Positions 47,459 through 58,700 are shown, counted from the first letter of the stretch. The stretch is DNA of 64,000 nt from Selenomonas sp. WCT3 (GCA_900100835.1 FNCM01000001.1:62001-126000), one strand, 5' to 3'. The notes: generated from the letters alone by a model not told the origin. Translations and numbers: made by a program.

Positions 47459-48892
47459 TCAAATCTGTAAATCTTCTGAGTCAATCGGATAATCAACGTC
47501 TTCCCCCTGTTTCTCCCGTTCTACTACCACTTTCTGGAATTCAAAACACTCGTCGGCAATATCCTTATTGAGCCACAGCAGACAGATAAGGTTTGGTATT
47601 GCCATCAAACCATTCATCGTATCCGAGAAATTCCACACAACCTCCAGCGCCGTCGTTGCCCCCACAAAGGTAACCAAGCTGAACAAAACACGATAGCCCA
47701 TGATAACCTTGCGATTGCTCACGAGATACTCCAGCGCCTTCTCGCCATAGTATTCCCAGCCAAGAATCGTCGAAAACGCAAACAACGCCAGTGCCACCGA
47801 TACAATCAGCTTGGCATACTCTCCAAACACCGAACTAAAGGCCAAAATCGTAAGCTGTGCCCCCGATACCAGCTTCCCCGTCTCCGGGTCAACGGTACCT
47901 AAAGCCCCCGAAGAAGCGATGACCAGTCCCGTAAGCATACAGACAATCATCGTGTCAAAGAAGGTGCCCGTCATGTTGACATAGCCCTGCCGGGAAGCAT
48001 GATCCGTCTGGGCAGCTGCCGCAGCAATTGGTGCCGAACCAAGGCCGGCCTCATTCGAGAATACGCCACGAGCTACCCCCCAACGCATGGAAGTGAGCAT
48101 CGAAGCTACAATGCTGCCGCCGACACCGCCAGCCACTGAATCAAAGGAAAAAGCCATGCGGAACATCTCCGCCACCCCTGCTGGCACTGCCGCAAAGTTT
48201 ACTACTATCACAATGACGGCGACCACAAAATAAAAGGCTGCCATCGAAGGAACTACGACGCTGGACACTTTGCCGATGCTGCGAATACCGCGCAGCAATA
48301 CCGACATAGCCAGTATGGCTACGACACTACCTGTCAGCCAGGAAGGAATCGCAAAGCTCGTATGAAGTGCCGCCGAAATAGAATTGGCCTGAGTCATATT
48401 GCCGATACCAAAGGACGAGACAACGACAAAAAATGCAAATAATGCAGCCAATCCCCGGCCAACATACTTGTTTTTGATGCCGTTCTTCATCGCGTACATC
48501 GGACCGCCGGACATTTCCCCAACGCTGTTGGTCTCACGGTACTTGACTGCCAGCACCGACTCCCCGTATTTCGTCGACAGGCCAAAGGCCGCACTAATCC
48601 ACATCCATACCAGCGCCCCAGGCCCCCCCAGAACCATCGCCGTCGCCACGCCGACGATATTACCAGTTCCCACCGTGGCCGAAAGCGCCGTCATCAGCGA
48701 TTGGAATGGCGAAATATCCCCTTCATGTTCTTTTTTCTGCCGGAAAATCATCCGTATTGCATAGCCCAGATTGCGCCAGGGCAAAAACTTCAATCGTATG
48801 GTCAAAAACACCCCGGTCCCGACCAATAGGGCCAGCATGATGGGTCCCCAGACAAAATCATTAATGTCAGCCATCAGTTTTGCAAAATCCAT
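47459..48892 (-). CDS. AGCS-family sodium:amino-acid symporter (alanine/glycine)
   Basis: About 477 residues and roughly 11 membrane segments, with the family signatures SALSATVGTGNIVGVATA near 68, GGPMYAM near 126, and RGVFSNEAGLGSAPIAAAAA near 274. It imports alanine or glycine with Na+. ATG 48892 is chosen because GGAGGG lies just upstream and the protein then starts at the usual MDF; the 24-codon extension runs through a leader hairpin. A promoter and hairpin precede it. Confidence 0.92.
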   Translation of the reverse strand: MDFAKLMADINDFVWGPIMLALLVGTGVFLTIRLKFLPWRNLGYAIRMIFRQKKEHEGDISPFQSLMTALSATVGTGNIVGVATAMVLGGPGALVWMWISAAFGLSTKYGESVLAVKYRETNSVGEMSGGPMYAMKNGIKNKYVGRGLAALFAFFVVVSSFGIGNMTQANSISAALHTSFAIPSWLTGSVVAILAMSVLLRGIRSIGKVSSVVVPSMAAFYFVVAVIVIVVNFAAVPAGVAEMFRMAFSFDSVAGGVGGSIVASMLTSMRWGVARGVFSNEAGLGSAPIAAAAAQTDHASRQGYVNMTGTFFDTMIVCMLTGLVIASSGALGTVDPETGKLVSGAQLTILAFSSVFGEYAKLIVSVALALFAFSTILGWEYYGEKALEYLVSNRKVIMGYRVLFSLVTFVGATTALEVVWNFSDTMNGLMAIPNLICLLWLNKDIADECFEFQKVVVEREKQGEDVDYPIDSEDLQI

Positions 48893-48946
48893 AAAACCCT
48901 CCAGCTTGTCTACACATTTTCCACACATCATACCTAGATACAGAAA

Positions 48947-48980
48947 ACGCTCTGCAGTCCCCAAGGAGACTTCAGAGCGT
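48947..48980 (-). other. Leader hairpin of the AGCS symporter gene
   Basis: ACGCTCTG-x-AGTC pairs across an 8-nt loop (48947-48959 with 48968-48980) and is followed by only TTTTC on the minus strand. It may be a weak attenuator or a 5' stabilising stem. I see no glycine-riboswitch consensus. Confidence 0.45.
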
Positions 48981-48995
48981 CCATCATCGACGTCT

Positions 48996-49025
48996 ATATA
49001 ATTAATTATAATAGACAGCTGTCAA
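48996..49025 (-). promoter_or_regulatory. AGCS symporter promoter
   Basis: Minus-strand TTGACA (49020-49025), 18-nt spacer, TTATAT (48996-49001); about 100 nt of leader follow. Confidence 0.6.
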
Positions 49026-49083
49026 GTTGTAAATAGTTATAGCAAGTATACAAAAATAAACATACTTGTTACGTATCTAATTT

Positions 49084-50358
49084 TTAGAGCCGTTCCAAAG
49101 CACGATGTGCGATGTCATTGCGGTAGAACGCATCCTGGAAGGAAATCTCCCTGACACCAGCATACGCCTTGTCCACAGCCGTCTTGACATCATCAGCCTT
49201 GGCGACGACGCCGAGCACGCGACCGCCCGCCGTGACAATCTGGCCGTCTTTCTCCGCCGTACCGGCATGGAATACTTCCGTACCAGCGGCCTTGGCCTCC
49301 GCCAGGCCTGCAATGGCAAAGCCCTTCTGGTAGGATTTCGGATAGCCCCCCGATGCCATGACCACGCAGACAGCTGCGCCATCGCTCCACTGGATGTCCT
49401 GCCCGGCCAGGGTGCCATCGGCACAGGCCAGCATGATATCGACCAGATCGCTTTCCAAAAGTGGCAGGACAACCTGGGTCTCCGGGTCGCCAAAGCGTGC
49501 GTTGAACTCGACAACCTTCGGCCCTTCAGCCGTGATCATAAGGCCGGCATAGAGGCAGCCTTTATAAAGACGCCCCTCCTGCTCCATGGCCTTGATGGTC
49601 GGTACGAGAATTGTCTCATATGCCTTCTCCACCATGGCCTTCGTCATGACCGGTGCTGGTGCATAGGTGCCCATGCCGCCCGTGTTCGGGCCTTTATCGC
49701 CATCATAGGCGCGCTTGTGGTCCTGGGAGCTGATCATCGGGCAGATGGTCTTGCCATCAGTGAAGCAGAGCAGCGAGGCTTCCTCGCCCTCCATGAACTC
49801 CTCGATGACGACACGGCTGCCCGCCGTACCGAATTCCTGGTCCTCCATGATGTCAGCAATGGCTGCCAGGGCCTCCTCTTTCGTCATGGCAACGATAACA
49901 CCCTTGCCTGCGGCAAGACCGTCCGCCTTGATGACAATCGGCGCCCCTTCCTGCTCGATATAAGCGCGGGCCGCATCAGCCTCGGTAAAGACTTCATATT
50001 TTGCCGTCGGGATGTTGTACTTCTTCATCAGGCCTTTCGAAAAAGCCTTCGAACCTTCAATCTCAGCCGCCAGTTTCGTCGGGCCAAAGGCCTTGATGCC
50101 AACCTCATTCAAGGCATCCACCAGGCCATTTGTCAGCGGAACTTCCGGGCCAACCACAGCTAAGTCAATCTCTTTTTCCTTGGCAAAGGCGGCCACCGCA
50201 TCATTATCGGTGATGGAAATGCCCGCAACGCATTCTGCCACCTCGGCCATGCCCGGATTGCCCGGAATCGCATAGAGTTTCGTGGCCTTCGGCGACTGGG
50301 AAAGCTTCCAGGCCAGCGTATGCTCACGGCCACCCGAACCAATAACAAGAATATTCAT
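49084..50358 (-). CDS. purD: Phosphoribosylamine--glycine ligase
   Basis: A 424-residue ATP-grasp enzyme making GAR from phosphoribosylamine. The N-terminal LVIGSGGREHTLAWKL, the ATP-grasp VIKADGLAAGKGV near 140 and the catalytic VVEFNARFGDPETQ near 285 are intact. It is last gene of the purine operon, 12 nt after the cyclohydrolase gene. Confidence 0.97.
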   Translation of the reverse strand: MNILVIGSGGREHTLAWKLSQSPKATKLYAIPGNPGMAEVAECVAGISITDNDAVAAFAKEKEIDLAVVGPEVPLTNGLVDALNEVGIKAFGPTKLAAEIEGSKAFSKGLMKKYNIPTAKYEVFTEADAARAYIEQEGAPIVIKADGLAAGKGVIVAMTKEEALAAIADIMEDQEFGTAGSRVVIEEFMEGEEASLLCFTDGKTICPMISSQDHKRAYDGDKGPNTGGMGTYAPAPVMTKAMVEKAYETILVPTIKAMEQEGRLYKGCLYAGLMITAEGPKVVEFNARFGDPETQVVLPLLESDLVDIMLACADGTLAGQDIQWSDGAAVCVVMASGGYPKSYQKGFAIAGLAEAKAAGTEVFHAGTAEKDGQIVTAGGRVLGVVAKADDVKTAVDKAYAGVREISFQDAFYRNDIAHRALERL

Positions 50359-50370
50359 CGTCTACCCCTC

Positions 50371-50964
50371 TTATTTCTTCAGCTGCTCAAGGAGATAATC
50401 TTTAATCATTGCATCATAGGCTGCCGTATGGGCAAAGGCTTCCTGGGAAAGCTCCATGCGCGTGCGGTCATCGACGCAGCCATTCTCCTTGACCTGCTTG
50501 GCAATCTCTGCATAGCGGGCAGGATTCGTCACGATCGTGACGAACTTGAAGTTCTTCGCCGCTGCACGGACCATGGCCGGGCCGCCGATATCGATGTTCT
50601 CGATGGCCTCCGCCAGCGTGACGTTTGGTTTGGCAATCGTCTCCTTAAACGGATAGAGATTGACGGCTACCAGGTCGATGCCCGTAATCTTATGCTCCTG
50701 CATCTGCTTGACATGCTCTTCGTTGTCACGAACAGCCAGGATGCCGCCATGGATATACGGATTCAGCGTCTTCACACGGCCATCCATGATTTCCGGAAAG
50801 CCCGTGACATCGCTGACATAAGTGACCGGGATGCCTGCCTCTTTGATGGCCTTCATCGTGCCGCCCGTCGAAACGATTTCCACACCAGCCTCATGGAGCT
50901 GGCGAGCAAACTCAACAACACCGTCTTTATTCGATACGCTGATAAGTGCGCGTTTAATCTGCAT
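50371..50964 (-). CDS. IMP cyclohydrolase (N-terminal half of PurH only)
   Basis: A 197-residue protein equal to the MGS-like cyclohydrolase domain of PurH ([67 protein letters not shown]). It closes the IMP ring. The roughly 310-residue AICAR transformylase domain that normally follows is absent: the frame ends cleanly in LEQLKK and purD starts 12 nt later, so this is a natural stand-alone form and not a frameshift. The formyltransferase must be encoded elsewhere. Confidence 0.93.
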   Translation of the reverse strand: MQIKRALISVSNKDGVVEFARQLHEAGVEIVSTGGTMKAIKEAGIPVTYVSDVTGFPEIMDGRVKTLNPYIHGGILAVRDNEEHVKQMQEHKITGIDLVAVNLYPFKETIAKPNVTLAEAIENIDIGGPAMVRAAAKNFKFVTIVTNPARYAEIAKQVKENGCVDDRTRMELSQEAFAHTAAYDAMIKDYLLEQLKK

Positions 50965-50990
50965 GGATATATTCTCCTCTGTCTAAAAAC

Positions 50991-51608
50991 TCAATCCAAA
51001 ATCCGTACCTGACGTCCATCTACCTGCAACCGTCCTTCGCAGTAAAGCTGGATGGCCTGGGGATAGATGATATGCTCCTGCTCGAGAACGCGGGCCCCCA
51101 GGGTTTCTTCCGTATCCCCATCGAGGACAGGAACTGCCGCCTGCAGGATAATCGGGCCGCTGTCAGTGCCTTCATCGACAAAGTGTACGGTGCAGCCGCT
51201 GACCTTTACGCCATAGGCGAGTACATCGCGATGGGCATGGGCACCGGGAAAGCTCGGCAAAAGCGCCGGATGGATATTCATGATGCGGCCGGCAAAATGA
51301 TGCACAAATACTGGCGTCAAGATTCGCATAAATCCAGCCAAGACAACCAACGTTACCCCTGCTTCTTCGAGCTCAGCAATCAAGGCCTTTTCAAAGGGCT
51401 CACGGCCATCGTACTGCTTGCGGTTGACGCAGACGGCCTTGATGCCAGCCTTTTTCGCCCGCTCCAGGGCAAAGGCCTCGGGCTTATCGGCAAGCACCAC
51501 AGCGATCTCGGCATTGACCTCACCGCGGCCGATGGCATCGATGATGGACTGCAGATCCGTGCCACGCCCTGAACACAGGACCCCTAATTTCTGTTTCATC
51601 TCAGTCAT
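50991..51608 (-). CDS. purN: Phosphoribosylglycinamide formyltransferase 1
   Basis: A 205-residue folate-dependent GAR transformylase. The N-terminal [19 protein letters not shown], the formyl-binding site in [29 protein letters not shown] with the catalytic Asn and His, and [11 protein letters not shown] with the catalytic Asp are visible. ATG 51608 overlaps the purM stop by 8 nt, indicating coupled translation; ATG 51599 is the alternative. Confidence 0.96.
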   Translation of the reverse strand: MTEMKQKLGVLCSGRGTDLQSIIDAIGRGEVNAEIAVVLADKPEAFALERAKKAGIKAVCVNRKQYDGREPFEKALIAELEEAGVTLVVLAGFMRILTPVFVHHFAGRIMNIHPALLPSFPGAHAHRDVLAYGVKVSGCTVHFVDEGTDSGPIILQAAVPVLDGDTEETLGARVLEQEHIIYPQAIQLYCEGRLQVDGRQVRILD

Positions 51609-52653
51609 GGAACACGCCGCCTTTGATCGTCACATCATGATTGCCCTTTACGACACGGCCAATTTCATAGACCGTCTCACCAGCATCCGAAAGATGCGCC
51701 TTGATTTTCTCAGCCTCATCAGCGCTGGCGATGATGATCATGCCAATGCCCATGTTGAAGGTGCGGTACATCTCTTTCCAATCCACGTTGCCCCACTGCT
51801 GCAGTAGTTTGAAGATTGCTGGCATCTGCCATACCGAGCTATCGATTTCCACCGCCATATCCTCCGGCAATGCACGGGGAATGTTCTCGTAGAAGCCGCC
51901 CCCCGTGATATGGACCATGCCGTGGATATCAAAGTTCTCGATAAGGGGCAGGCAGGACTTCGGATAAAGGCGCGTCGGCGTCAGAAGCTCTTCGCCGATG
52001 GTCTTGCCCAGCTCCTCGATATACTCATCACCCTTGAAGCCCTTGAGGTCAAAGCAGATCTTGCGCACCAGCGAATAGCCATTGGAATGAACGCCCGAAG
52101 ACGGCAGGCCCAGAACCACGTCGCCTTCCTTGACTTTCTCGCTGGTGATGAGTTTCGATTTTTCGACAGCACCGACAGCAAAGCCAGCGATATCGTATTC
52201 GCCCACCGGATAGAAGCCAGACATCTCGGCCGTCTCGCCGCCGATCAGCGCACAGCCCGATTCCTTGCAGGCATTTGCTACGCCCTTGACCACATCAGCT
52301 ACCTGCTCCGGGTCGAGCTTGCCCACAGCCAAGTAATCAAGGAAAAAGAGGGGCTCAGCACCCTGTACGAGGATATCGTTGACACACATGGCCACAGCAT
52401 CCTGGCCCACCGTATCGTGCTTGTCCAGCATGAAAGCCAGGCGCAGTTTCGTACCGACGCCATCGGTCCCCGAAACCAGCACCGGCTCTTTGTACTTGCC
52501 AGCCGTCAGCGCGAACAGGCCGCCAAAGCCGCCGAGGTCACCGAGGACCTCCGGGCGATAGGTAGCTTTTACGCTGTCCTTTATCAGCTGGACGGATTTA
52601 TTGCCTGCATCGATATCAACACCGGAATCTTTATAAGTAAGTTGTTCTGCCAT
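51601..52653 (-). CDS. purM: Phosphoribosylformylglycinamidine cyclo-ligase (AIR synthetase)
   Basis: A 350-residue enzyme of normal length. Opens with [13 protein letters not shown], then [24 protein letters not shown] near 138, and [13 protein letters not shown] near 248. Produces AIR, the branch point to IMP and, through ThiC, to thiamine pyrimidine. GAGAGGAT precedes the ATG. Confidence 0.97.
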   Translation of the reverse strand: MAEQLTYKDSGVDIDAGNKSVQLIKDSVKATYRPEVLGDLGGFGGLFALTAGKYKEPVLVSGTDGVGTKLRLAFMLDKHDTVGQDAVAMCVNDILVQGAEPLFFLDYLAVGKLDPEQVADVVKGVANACKESGCALIGGETAEMSGFYPVGEYDIAGFAVGAVEKSKLITSEKVKEGDVVLGLPSSGVHSNGYSLVRKICFDLKGFKGDEYIEELGKTIGEELLTPTRLYPKSCLPLIENFDIHGMVHITGGGFYENIPRALPEDMAVEIDSSVWQMPAIFKLLQQWGNVDWKEMYRTFNMGIGMIIIASADEAEKIKAHLSDAGETVYEIGRVVKGNHDVTIKGGVFHD

Positions 52654-52665
52654 TTCTATCCTCTC

Positions 52666-54105
52666 TTAACACTTGCGCTGTTCAAATACATATTTGCTGT
52701 CGCCAGCCGGCTTTTCCCCATCCTCGATCGGATAGGCACTGTTGAAGCAGGCGTAGCACATCGCCTCAGGGTCAACGGCGGATACCGACTGCTTGAGGCC
52801 TTCAATGCTCAGGAAATGCAGCGTATCGGCGCCGATGTACTCGCGGATTTCCTCGACACTCTTGGTCGCTGCGATGAGCTCCTTGCGCACCGACGTATCG
52901 ATGCCATAGTAGCAGGGATAGCCAATCGGCGGACTGCTGATGAGCATATGGACTTCCTTGGCCCCGGCATTGCGGAGCATCTTAACGATCTTGCCGCTGG
53001 TGGTACCGCGAACGATGGAATCATCCACCATGATGACGCGCTTACCCGCAACTACCGAACGGATAGCGTTGAGCTTGAGCTTCACCGCCGTATCGCGCTT
53101 CTTCTGAGTCGGCTGGATAAAGGTACGGCCGATATAGCGGTTCTTGATCAGGCCTTCGACAAAGGGAATGCCCGACTCATAGGCCACGCCCGTAGCGGCC
53201 GTCGTGCCCGAGTCCGGAACCGAAATGACGATGTCGCCCTGGCAGCCCGACTCGCGGGCCAGCATTCGGCCCATCATAAAACGGGCATCATGGACGCTCT
53301 GGCCATCGATGACCGAGTCAGGACGAGCAAAGTAGATGTACTCAAAAATGCAAGCTGCCTTGGGCTCCTCCGTGGCAAAGGGATAAGACTTGATGCCCTC
53401 TTCGTCAATAACTACCATCTCGCCGGGCAGTACATCGCGGACGAATTCAGCTCCCACCACGTCAAGGCCACAGGTCTCCGAGGAAATGATATAGCTGCCT
53501 TCCTCGGTCTTGCCGATGCAAAGGGGACGGAACCCTTGCGGGTCGCGGGCACCGATGAGCTTGCTCTCGGTCATGATAGTCAAGCAGTAAGCCCCCTTGA
53601 TTTTCTTGAGACTTTCGATGACCTTGTCCTCGATGGTCTCCTGACGAGAGCGGGCAATCAGGTTGACAAAGACCTCCGAGTCAATCGACGTCTGGAAGAT
53701 CGTTCCCTGCTGCTCAAGGTCATGACGAATCTCCGCCGCATTGGTCAGGTTGCCGTTATGGGCCAAAGCGATCTTGCCCCCCGCATAGTTGACCATCAGC
53801 GGCTGGGTGTTAGCCAGCAGGCTCGATCCCGTCGTCGAATAACGCACATGGCCGATGGCGATGCACTGATTTTCCATATGAGGGACCTGATGACGGAACA
53901 CCTCATTGACAAGGCCCATGCCGCGCGTAACATCCATCCAGGCGCCATCGGTGATGGCGATGCCAGCGCTTTCCTGGCCGCGATGCTGCAGGGCATAGAG
54001 TCCCAGATAGGTCATGCCCGATACATCTTCGGTATGGGAATAGACACCATAGACGCCGCATTCCTCTTTCCATTTCGGTTCTAAGTTATAGCCATTTTCA
54101 TACAT
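52666..54105 (-). CDS. purF: Amidophosphoribosyltransferase
   Basis: A 479-residue Bacillus-type PurF. A 15-residue propeptide precedes the catalytic N-terminal cysteine C16 (KEECGVYG). The glutaminase has HRGQESAGI near 42 and HNGNLTN; the PRPP motif VMVDDSIVRGTT is near 358; cysteines near 237, 383, 440 and 443 are placed for a 4Fe-4S cluster. It makes phosphoribosylamine from PRPP and glutamine, the first committed step. Confidence 0.97.
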   Translation of the reverse strand: MYENGYNLEPKWKEECGVYGVYSHTEDVSGMTYLGLYALQHRGQESAGIAITDGAWMDVTRGMGLVNEVFRHQVPHMENQCIAIGHVRYSTTGSSLLANTQPLMVNYAGGKIALAHNGNLTNAAEIRHDLEQQGTIFQTSIDSEVFVNLIARSRQETIEDKVIESLKKIKGAYCLTIMTESKLIGARDPQGFRPLCIGKTEEGSYIISSETCGLDVVGAEFVRDVLPGEMVVIDEEGIKSYPFATEEPKAACIFEYIYFARPDSVIDGQSVHDARFMMGRMLARESGCQGDIVISVPDSGTTAATGVAYESGIPFVEGLIKNRYIGRTFIQPTQKKRDTAVKLKLNAIRSVVAGKRVIMVDDSIVRGTTSGKIVKMLRNAGAKEVHMLISSPPIGYPCYYGIDTSVRKELIAATKSVEEIREYIGADTLHFLSIEGLKQSVSAVDPEAMCYACFNSAYPIEDGEKPAGDSKYVFEQRKC

Positions 54106-54192
54106 GGTTATTTTGTTCTCTCTTTTCCTTTTTATAAATACACGATTGCTTCATTTTTGCGTTCAAAAAAACAGTCCGATTGCGCGCGCAGC

Positions 54193-54678
54193 TTAAAGCT
54201 GGGCAGCAACACGGGCTGCTTTCTTTTCAACTTCCTGGATCATTTTCGTGCGGTAATCCGCCAATTTCTGCGCGAGCTCCTTATCCGCCACCGCAAAGAT
54301 CTCCACAGCAAAGATCGCCGCATTCTTAGCACCGTTGACGGCCATCGTCGCCACGGGAATACCCGACGGCATCTGGACCGTGCTCAAAAGTGCATCCATG
54401 CCATTAAGGGGCGTAGCGTTGATGGGCACACCAATAACCGGCAGCGTCGTATAGCTTGCTACCACACCTGCCAGATGAGCCGCAGCCCCTGCCGCCACGA
54501 TGAACGCACCAATCCCTTTTTCCGGTGCACTGAGCACGACTTCACGGACTTTTGCCGGCGTACGATGAGCCGACGCCACGATAACCTCAGACTCGATACC
54601 GAAGGACTTCAACAGTTCTACCGCTGGCTTCAAAATCGGCCAATCGGAATCGCTTCCCATCATTACTGCAACTTTCAT
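54193..54678 (-). CDS. purE: N5-carboxyaminoimidazole ribonucleotide mutase
   Basis: A 161-residue class I Pur[14 protein letters not shown] at the N-terminus, SAHRTPAKV near 40, [14 protein letters not shown] near 68, and [20 protein letters not shown] with the active-site loop. No purK is seen in this window. 87 nt separate it from purF and 73 nt from purC; the latter gap has a short GGACC/GGTCC hairpin of uncertain meaning. Confidence 0.96.
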   Translation of the reverse strand: MKVAVMMGSDSDWPILKPAVELLKSFGIESEVIVASAHRTPAKVREVVLSAPEKGIGAFIVAAGAAAHLAGVVASYTTLPVIGVPINATPLNGMDALLSTVQMPSGIPVATMAVNGAKNAAIFAVEIFAVADKELAQKLADYRTKMIQEVEKKAARVAAQL

Positions 54679-54751
54679 TACTCATGCTCTCCTTTCTTTG
54701 TGACTAGAAATACGGACCCGCTACAGGTCCGCATTCCTTGGAAACAAACCA

Positions 54752-55624
54752 TTATGCAAAATCTTTGCCCGTCAGCTTCTTAAAAGCTTCCTTGTATTTC
54801 GCAATCGTCTTATCAATGATTTCCTGAGGCAGCTCATAATCGCTATCCGGATTTTCCTTAAGCCAATCACGAACAAACTGCTTGTCATAAGACGGCTGAC
54901 TCTGGCCCTCTTTGTAGCCATCCAGCGGCCAGAAGCGAGAGCTGTCCGGCGTCAGCACCTCATCCCCCAATACGATATTGCCCTCTTCGTCAAGGCCAAA
55001 CTCGAATTTGGTATCGGCAATGATGATGCCGCGGGAAAGCGCATACTCGGCGCATTTCTTGTAAATCGCAATCGTGTAATCCCGTACTTTTTCTACATAT
55101 TCGCGGCCATGTCCCGGGAAAGCCTTCTCCAGAACTTCCGCACCCTTTTCGAGGGAGACATTTTCATCGTGGTCACCGAGCTCCGCCTTCGTACTCGGCG
55201 TGAAAATCGGCTCGGGCAGTTTCTGGGACTCAACGAGGCCCTCCGGCAGTTTGATGCCGCAAACCGTGCCGTTTTCCTTGTAGCTTTCCCAGCCGCTGCC
55301 CGTGATGTAACCGCGCACAATGCACTCCATGGGAATCATCGTGAGCTTTTTGCATTTCATGCTGTTGCCAACGAACCCGTCCTGCTGGAAAAACTCTGGC
55401 ATTTCCTTGTTATCCACCGAAATCATGTGATTCGGCAGAATGTCTTTCGTAAAGTCGAACCAGAACCGGGACATCTGCGTTAAAATAGCGCCTTTATCCG
55501 TTATCTTGTTCTTCAAGATATGGTCAAAGGCGGAGATGCGGTCCGTAGCCACCATGATGATGCTGTCCTCTGCATCATAGACTTCACGAACCTTACCGGA
55601 TTTAAATGGTTTGTACTCTTTCAT
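54752..55624 (-). CDS. purC: SAICAR synthase
   Basis: A 290-residue enzyme joining aspartate to CAIR, first gene of the purine operon. SGKVREVYD near 9, ATDRISAFDHIL near 26, IPMECIVRGYITGSGW near 97 and the signature IIADTKFEFG near 201 are present. It belongs to the longer PurC type of about 290 residues rather than the 237-residue form. Confidence 0.96.
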   Translation of the reverse strand: MKEYKPFKSGKVREVYDAEDSIIMVATDRISAFDHILKNKITDKGAILTQMSRFWFDFTKDILPNHMISVDNKEMPEFFQQDGFVGNSMKCKKLTMIPMECIVRGYITGSGWESYKENGTVCGIKLPEGLVESQKLPEPIFTPSTKAELGDHDENVSLEKGAEVLEKAFPGHGREYVEKVRDYTIAIYKKCAEYALSRGIIIADTKFEFGLDEEGNIVLGDEVLTPDSSRFWPLDGYKEGQSQPSYDKQFVRDWLKENPDSDYELPQEIIDKTIAKYKEAFKKLTGKDFA

Positions 55625-55675
55625 GGATTATATCGTCTCCCACTGAAATAATAGATGAAAACTCCTACAAAAAAT

Positions 55676-55704
55676 ATCATAACGGCATTTTTTCCTTCTG
55701 TCAA
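55676..55704 (-). promoter_or_regulatory. Purine operon promoter
   Basis: Minus-strand TTGACA (55699-55704), 17-nt spacer, TATGAT (55676-55681). I see no purine riboswitch in the roughly 45-nt leader. Confidence 0.75.
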
Positions 55705-55741
55705 TAATTCAGGACATGTGTCCTTGAAATTTTGTTACAAA

Positions 55742-55773
55742 AAAGCCTTCTTTCCCCGAGGAAAGAAGGCTTT
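55742..55773 (-). terminator. Terminator of the activase gene
   Basis: AAAGCCTTCTTTCC (55742-55755), 4-nt loop, complement at 55760-55773: 14 bp, followed on the minus strand by TTTTTT. It separates the activase gene from the purine promoter. Confidence 0.88.
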
Positions 55774-55785
55774 CATCCAGACCAC

Positions 55786-58700
55786 TTACGGTCTTGCCTG
55801 TTTCAATTTTATTTTTTCATCCACTGCCTGTTTTGGGCCGCGTTCTTTGGCCACCGCCAGCATGAGTTTCAGACGATTAAGCTGGTTGACTTCACTTGAG
55901 CCAGCATCGCAGTCGATGGCGGTGATGTTGGCCCCCTTGTAGCTCGTGCGCAGCTCATGCATGACTCCCTTGCCCGTGATGTGGTTGGGCAGGCAGCCAA
56001 AGGGCTGCAGGCAGACCACGTTAGGGACTCCTTCGTCGATGAGTTTTACCATCTCACCAGTCAGGAACCAGCCTTCACCAGCCATATTGCCAAGGCTCAC
56101 ATGGCGCGCAGCGAGCTCAGCCGTCTCATAAATCGTATGGGGCGGCGTGAAGTGTTTACTCTCCTTGAGTGCCTTACGCATGGGCTTGCGGAAAAATTCG
56201 ATGGCCTTGATGAACATCTTGCCAAAGAACTGGTCTTTGTACTTGCCAGCCAACAATTTATGCTTGGCAATGGAATCGTAAGCCGAATAGAGGAAGAAGT
56301 CCACAAAATCCGGCATGACCACCTCGGCCCCCTCATCCATAAGCACCTTCTCGATGTGGTTATTGGCCACCGGATGGTACTTGACGAGAATCTCACCGAC
56401 GATACCCACCTTCGGCTTCCAGAGGTTTTCATCGATGGGCAGGTTGTCAAAATCCCGCACCATGGCCTTGATGTTCTTCTTGAACTTGAAGTAACTGCCG
56501 TGATTGATTTCAGCTTTGCAGCGATCCATCCACTTGCGGGAAAGAGCCTGAGTTGCCCCCTGCGTCGTCTCATAAGGCATCATGCGATTGCGCACATTCA
56601 TCAGGGTATCACCATAAATGGCCGCCTTGATGGCATCGATAAGCATGGCCCGGTCGAGATTAAAGGCGTCGGTCTCATCCTTCAATCCATGGACCGCAAA
56701 AACCGGCACCTGCGGATACCCCGCATATTTGAGGGCCTCCCGCAGGACGCTGAGATAATTCGTCGCCCGGCAGGCACCACAGGTCTGGAACAGCATAATG
56801 CTCGTGTGGTTTGGGTCGCACAGGCCTGACTTTAACGCCTGGATAAGCTGGCCGATGACCACAATGGCCGGATAGCACATATCGTTGTTGACATAACGCA
56901 GACCTGTGTCAATGGCTTCTTTACCCGGCATCGGCGGAATGACAACATTATAGCCATACTTGCGGATAGCCGTCTTGAAAAGTTCAAAGTGAATGGGCGC
57001 CATCTGCGGTGCCAGGATGGTATGGGTAGCCTTGCACTCCTCCGTAAAGCGCGGGCGCTCAATCGGTTTGATTTCCTTATAAGCCACCGGCGTGCGGCGC
57101 GTGAGCGCTGCCATCAGCGAACGCAGGCGGATGCGAGCTGCCCCGAGGTTCGATACCTCATCAAGCTTGATCATCGTATAGATGCGATGATGCTGTTCGA
57201 GGATTTCCTTGCACTGGCCAGTAGTCAGCGCATCCAAACCGCAGCCAAAGGAGCTGAACTGAATCAGCGTCAGATTGTCATGCTCTGCCACGAACTGAGC
57301 CGCATGATAGAGGCGTGCATGATAGCTCCACTGATTGACGACCTTGAGCTTCCCGGACTTGACCGGCAGATGATAGACCGCATCCTCCGAAAGGATTGGC
57401 AACTTATAGGATTGGATCATCTCGGGAATGCCGTGATTGATTTCCGGATCCACATGATAGGGACGGCCCACCAGCAAAATTGCCTGCTCCCCAGTCTTTT
57501 CAATCCGGGCGAGAATCTTTGCGCCATAGTCGCGGACATCCTGACGATACTGCTCGATTTCCTTATAGGCCGCCTCAACTGCCGCCGCGATTTCCTGTTT
57601 GGAAATCCCTTCCTTGCGGCCCAGCTCCTCATAGAGGCGCACAATCAGTCGTTTCTTATCATGAATCGGTAGGAAAGGCTGTATAAAGTCGATATTCTGC
57701 TCCCGCAGGATATCCATATTGCCACGGATATTTTCGGCATACGAGGCAACAATCGGACAGTTGAAATGGTTGTCCGACTCGTTGACATCGTCCTCCATAT
57801 TGTATGGCTCACAGGGATAAAAAATCTTTTTTACGCCCTTCTCGATGAGATCGACGATATGGCCATGGGTAATCTTGGCCGGATAGCAAAGGGAATCCGA
57901 CGGCACCGTCGCCATGCCCTTATAGTACATCTTGGCACTCGACTTGCCCGACAGTACGACTTCATAGCCGAGCTTATCGAGGAAGGTAAACCAGAACGGG
58001 TAATCTTCGTACATATTGAGCACCCGCGGGATACCGATGCGGCCCCGCTCGGCATCAGCCTGGGGCTTGTAATATTTGAATACGCGGTCGTACTTATACT
58101 TGTAGATGTTCGGCGTCTGCTCCTGAGTCTGTTTTTCGCCGCCCACGCCGCGCTCACAGCGGTTCCCCGTGAAATACTTGCTGCCATCGGGGAACTTCTG
58201 CATCGTGATCAGGCATTTGTTGCCGCAACCCTTGCAACGGTAAGAGCTCGTGTCCACCGTAAAATTCTGCAGTTCGTCTACCGACAAGACCGCCGATTTT
58301 TCCGCCCCGGTCTCCAGGGCCAGGATAGCGGCACCATAAGCTCCCATAAGCCCGGCAATATCCGGACGGATGACGTCGCGATCCAGCAGTTTCTCCATGC
58401 AGCGCAGCACCGCATCGTTGTAGAAGGTCCCCCCCTGCACGACGATATGGTCGCCAAGCTCACGAACGTCCTTAAGCTGCATGACCTTGAACAGGGCATT
58501 CTTGATGACCGAGAAGGCAATGCCCGCCGAAATATCAGCGACTTCCGCCCCCTCTTTCTGCGCCTGCTTGACCTTCGAATTCATGAAGACCGTACAGCGC
58601 GTGCCGAGATCAACGGGCGCCTTAGAGGTCAGCGCCTTTTTCGCAAACTCCGCTGGCGTCATATGCAGACCTTCGGCAAAGTTCTGGATAAAGGAACCAC

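Noticed and set aside
48893..49020. Glycine riboswitch before the AGCS symporter
   Set aside because: No tandem GGAGAG-type core or the expected aptamer length; only a single hairpin.
50371..50964. purH as a frameshifted pseudogene
   Set aside because: The open frame ends naturally and only 12 nt remain before purD, so there is no remnant of a second domain.
51910..54084. 724-codon open frame on the plus strand opposite purM and purF
   Set aside because: The minus strand carries unmistakable purM and purF; the GC-rich codon pattern leaves the opposite frame open by chance.
55625..55700. Purine riboswitch before purC
   Set aside because: The leader is only about 45 nt, too short for the aptamer, and the conserved loop sequences are absent.
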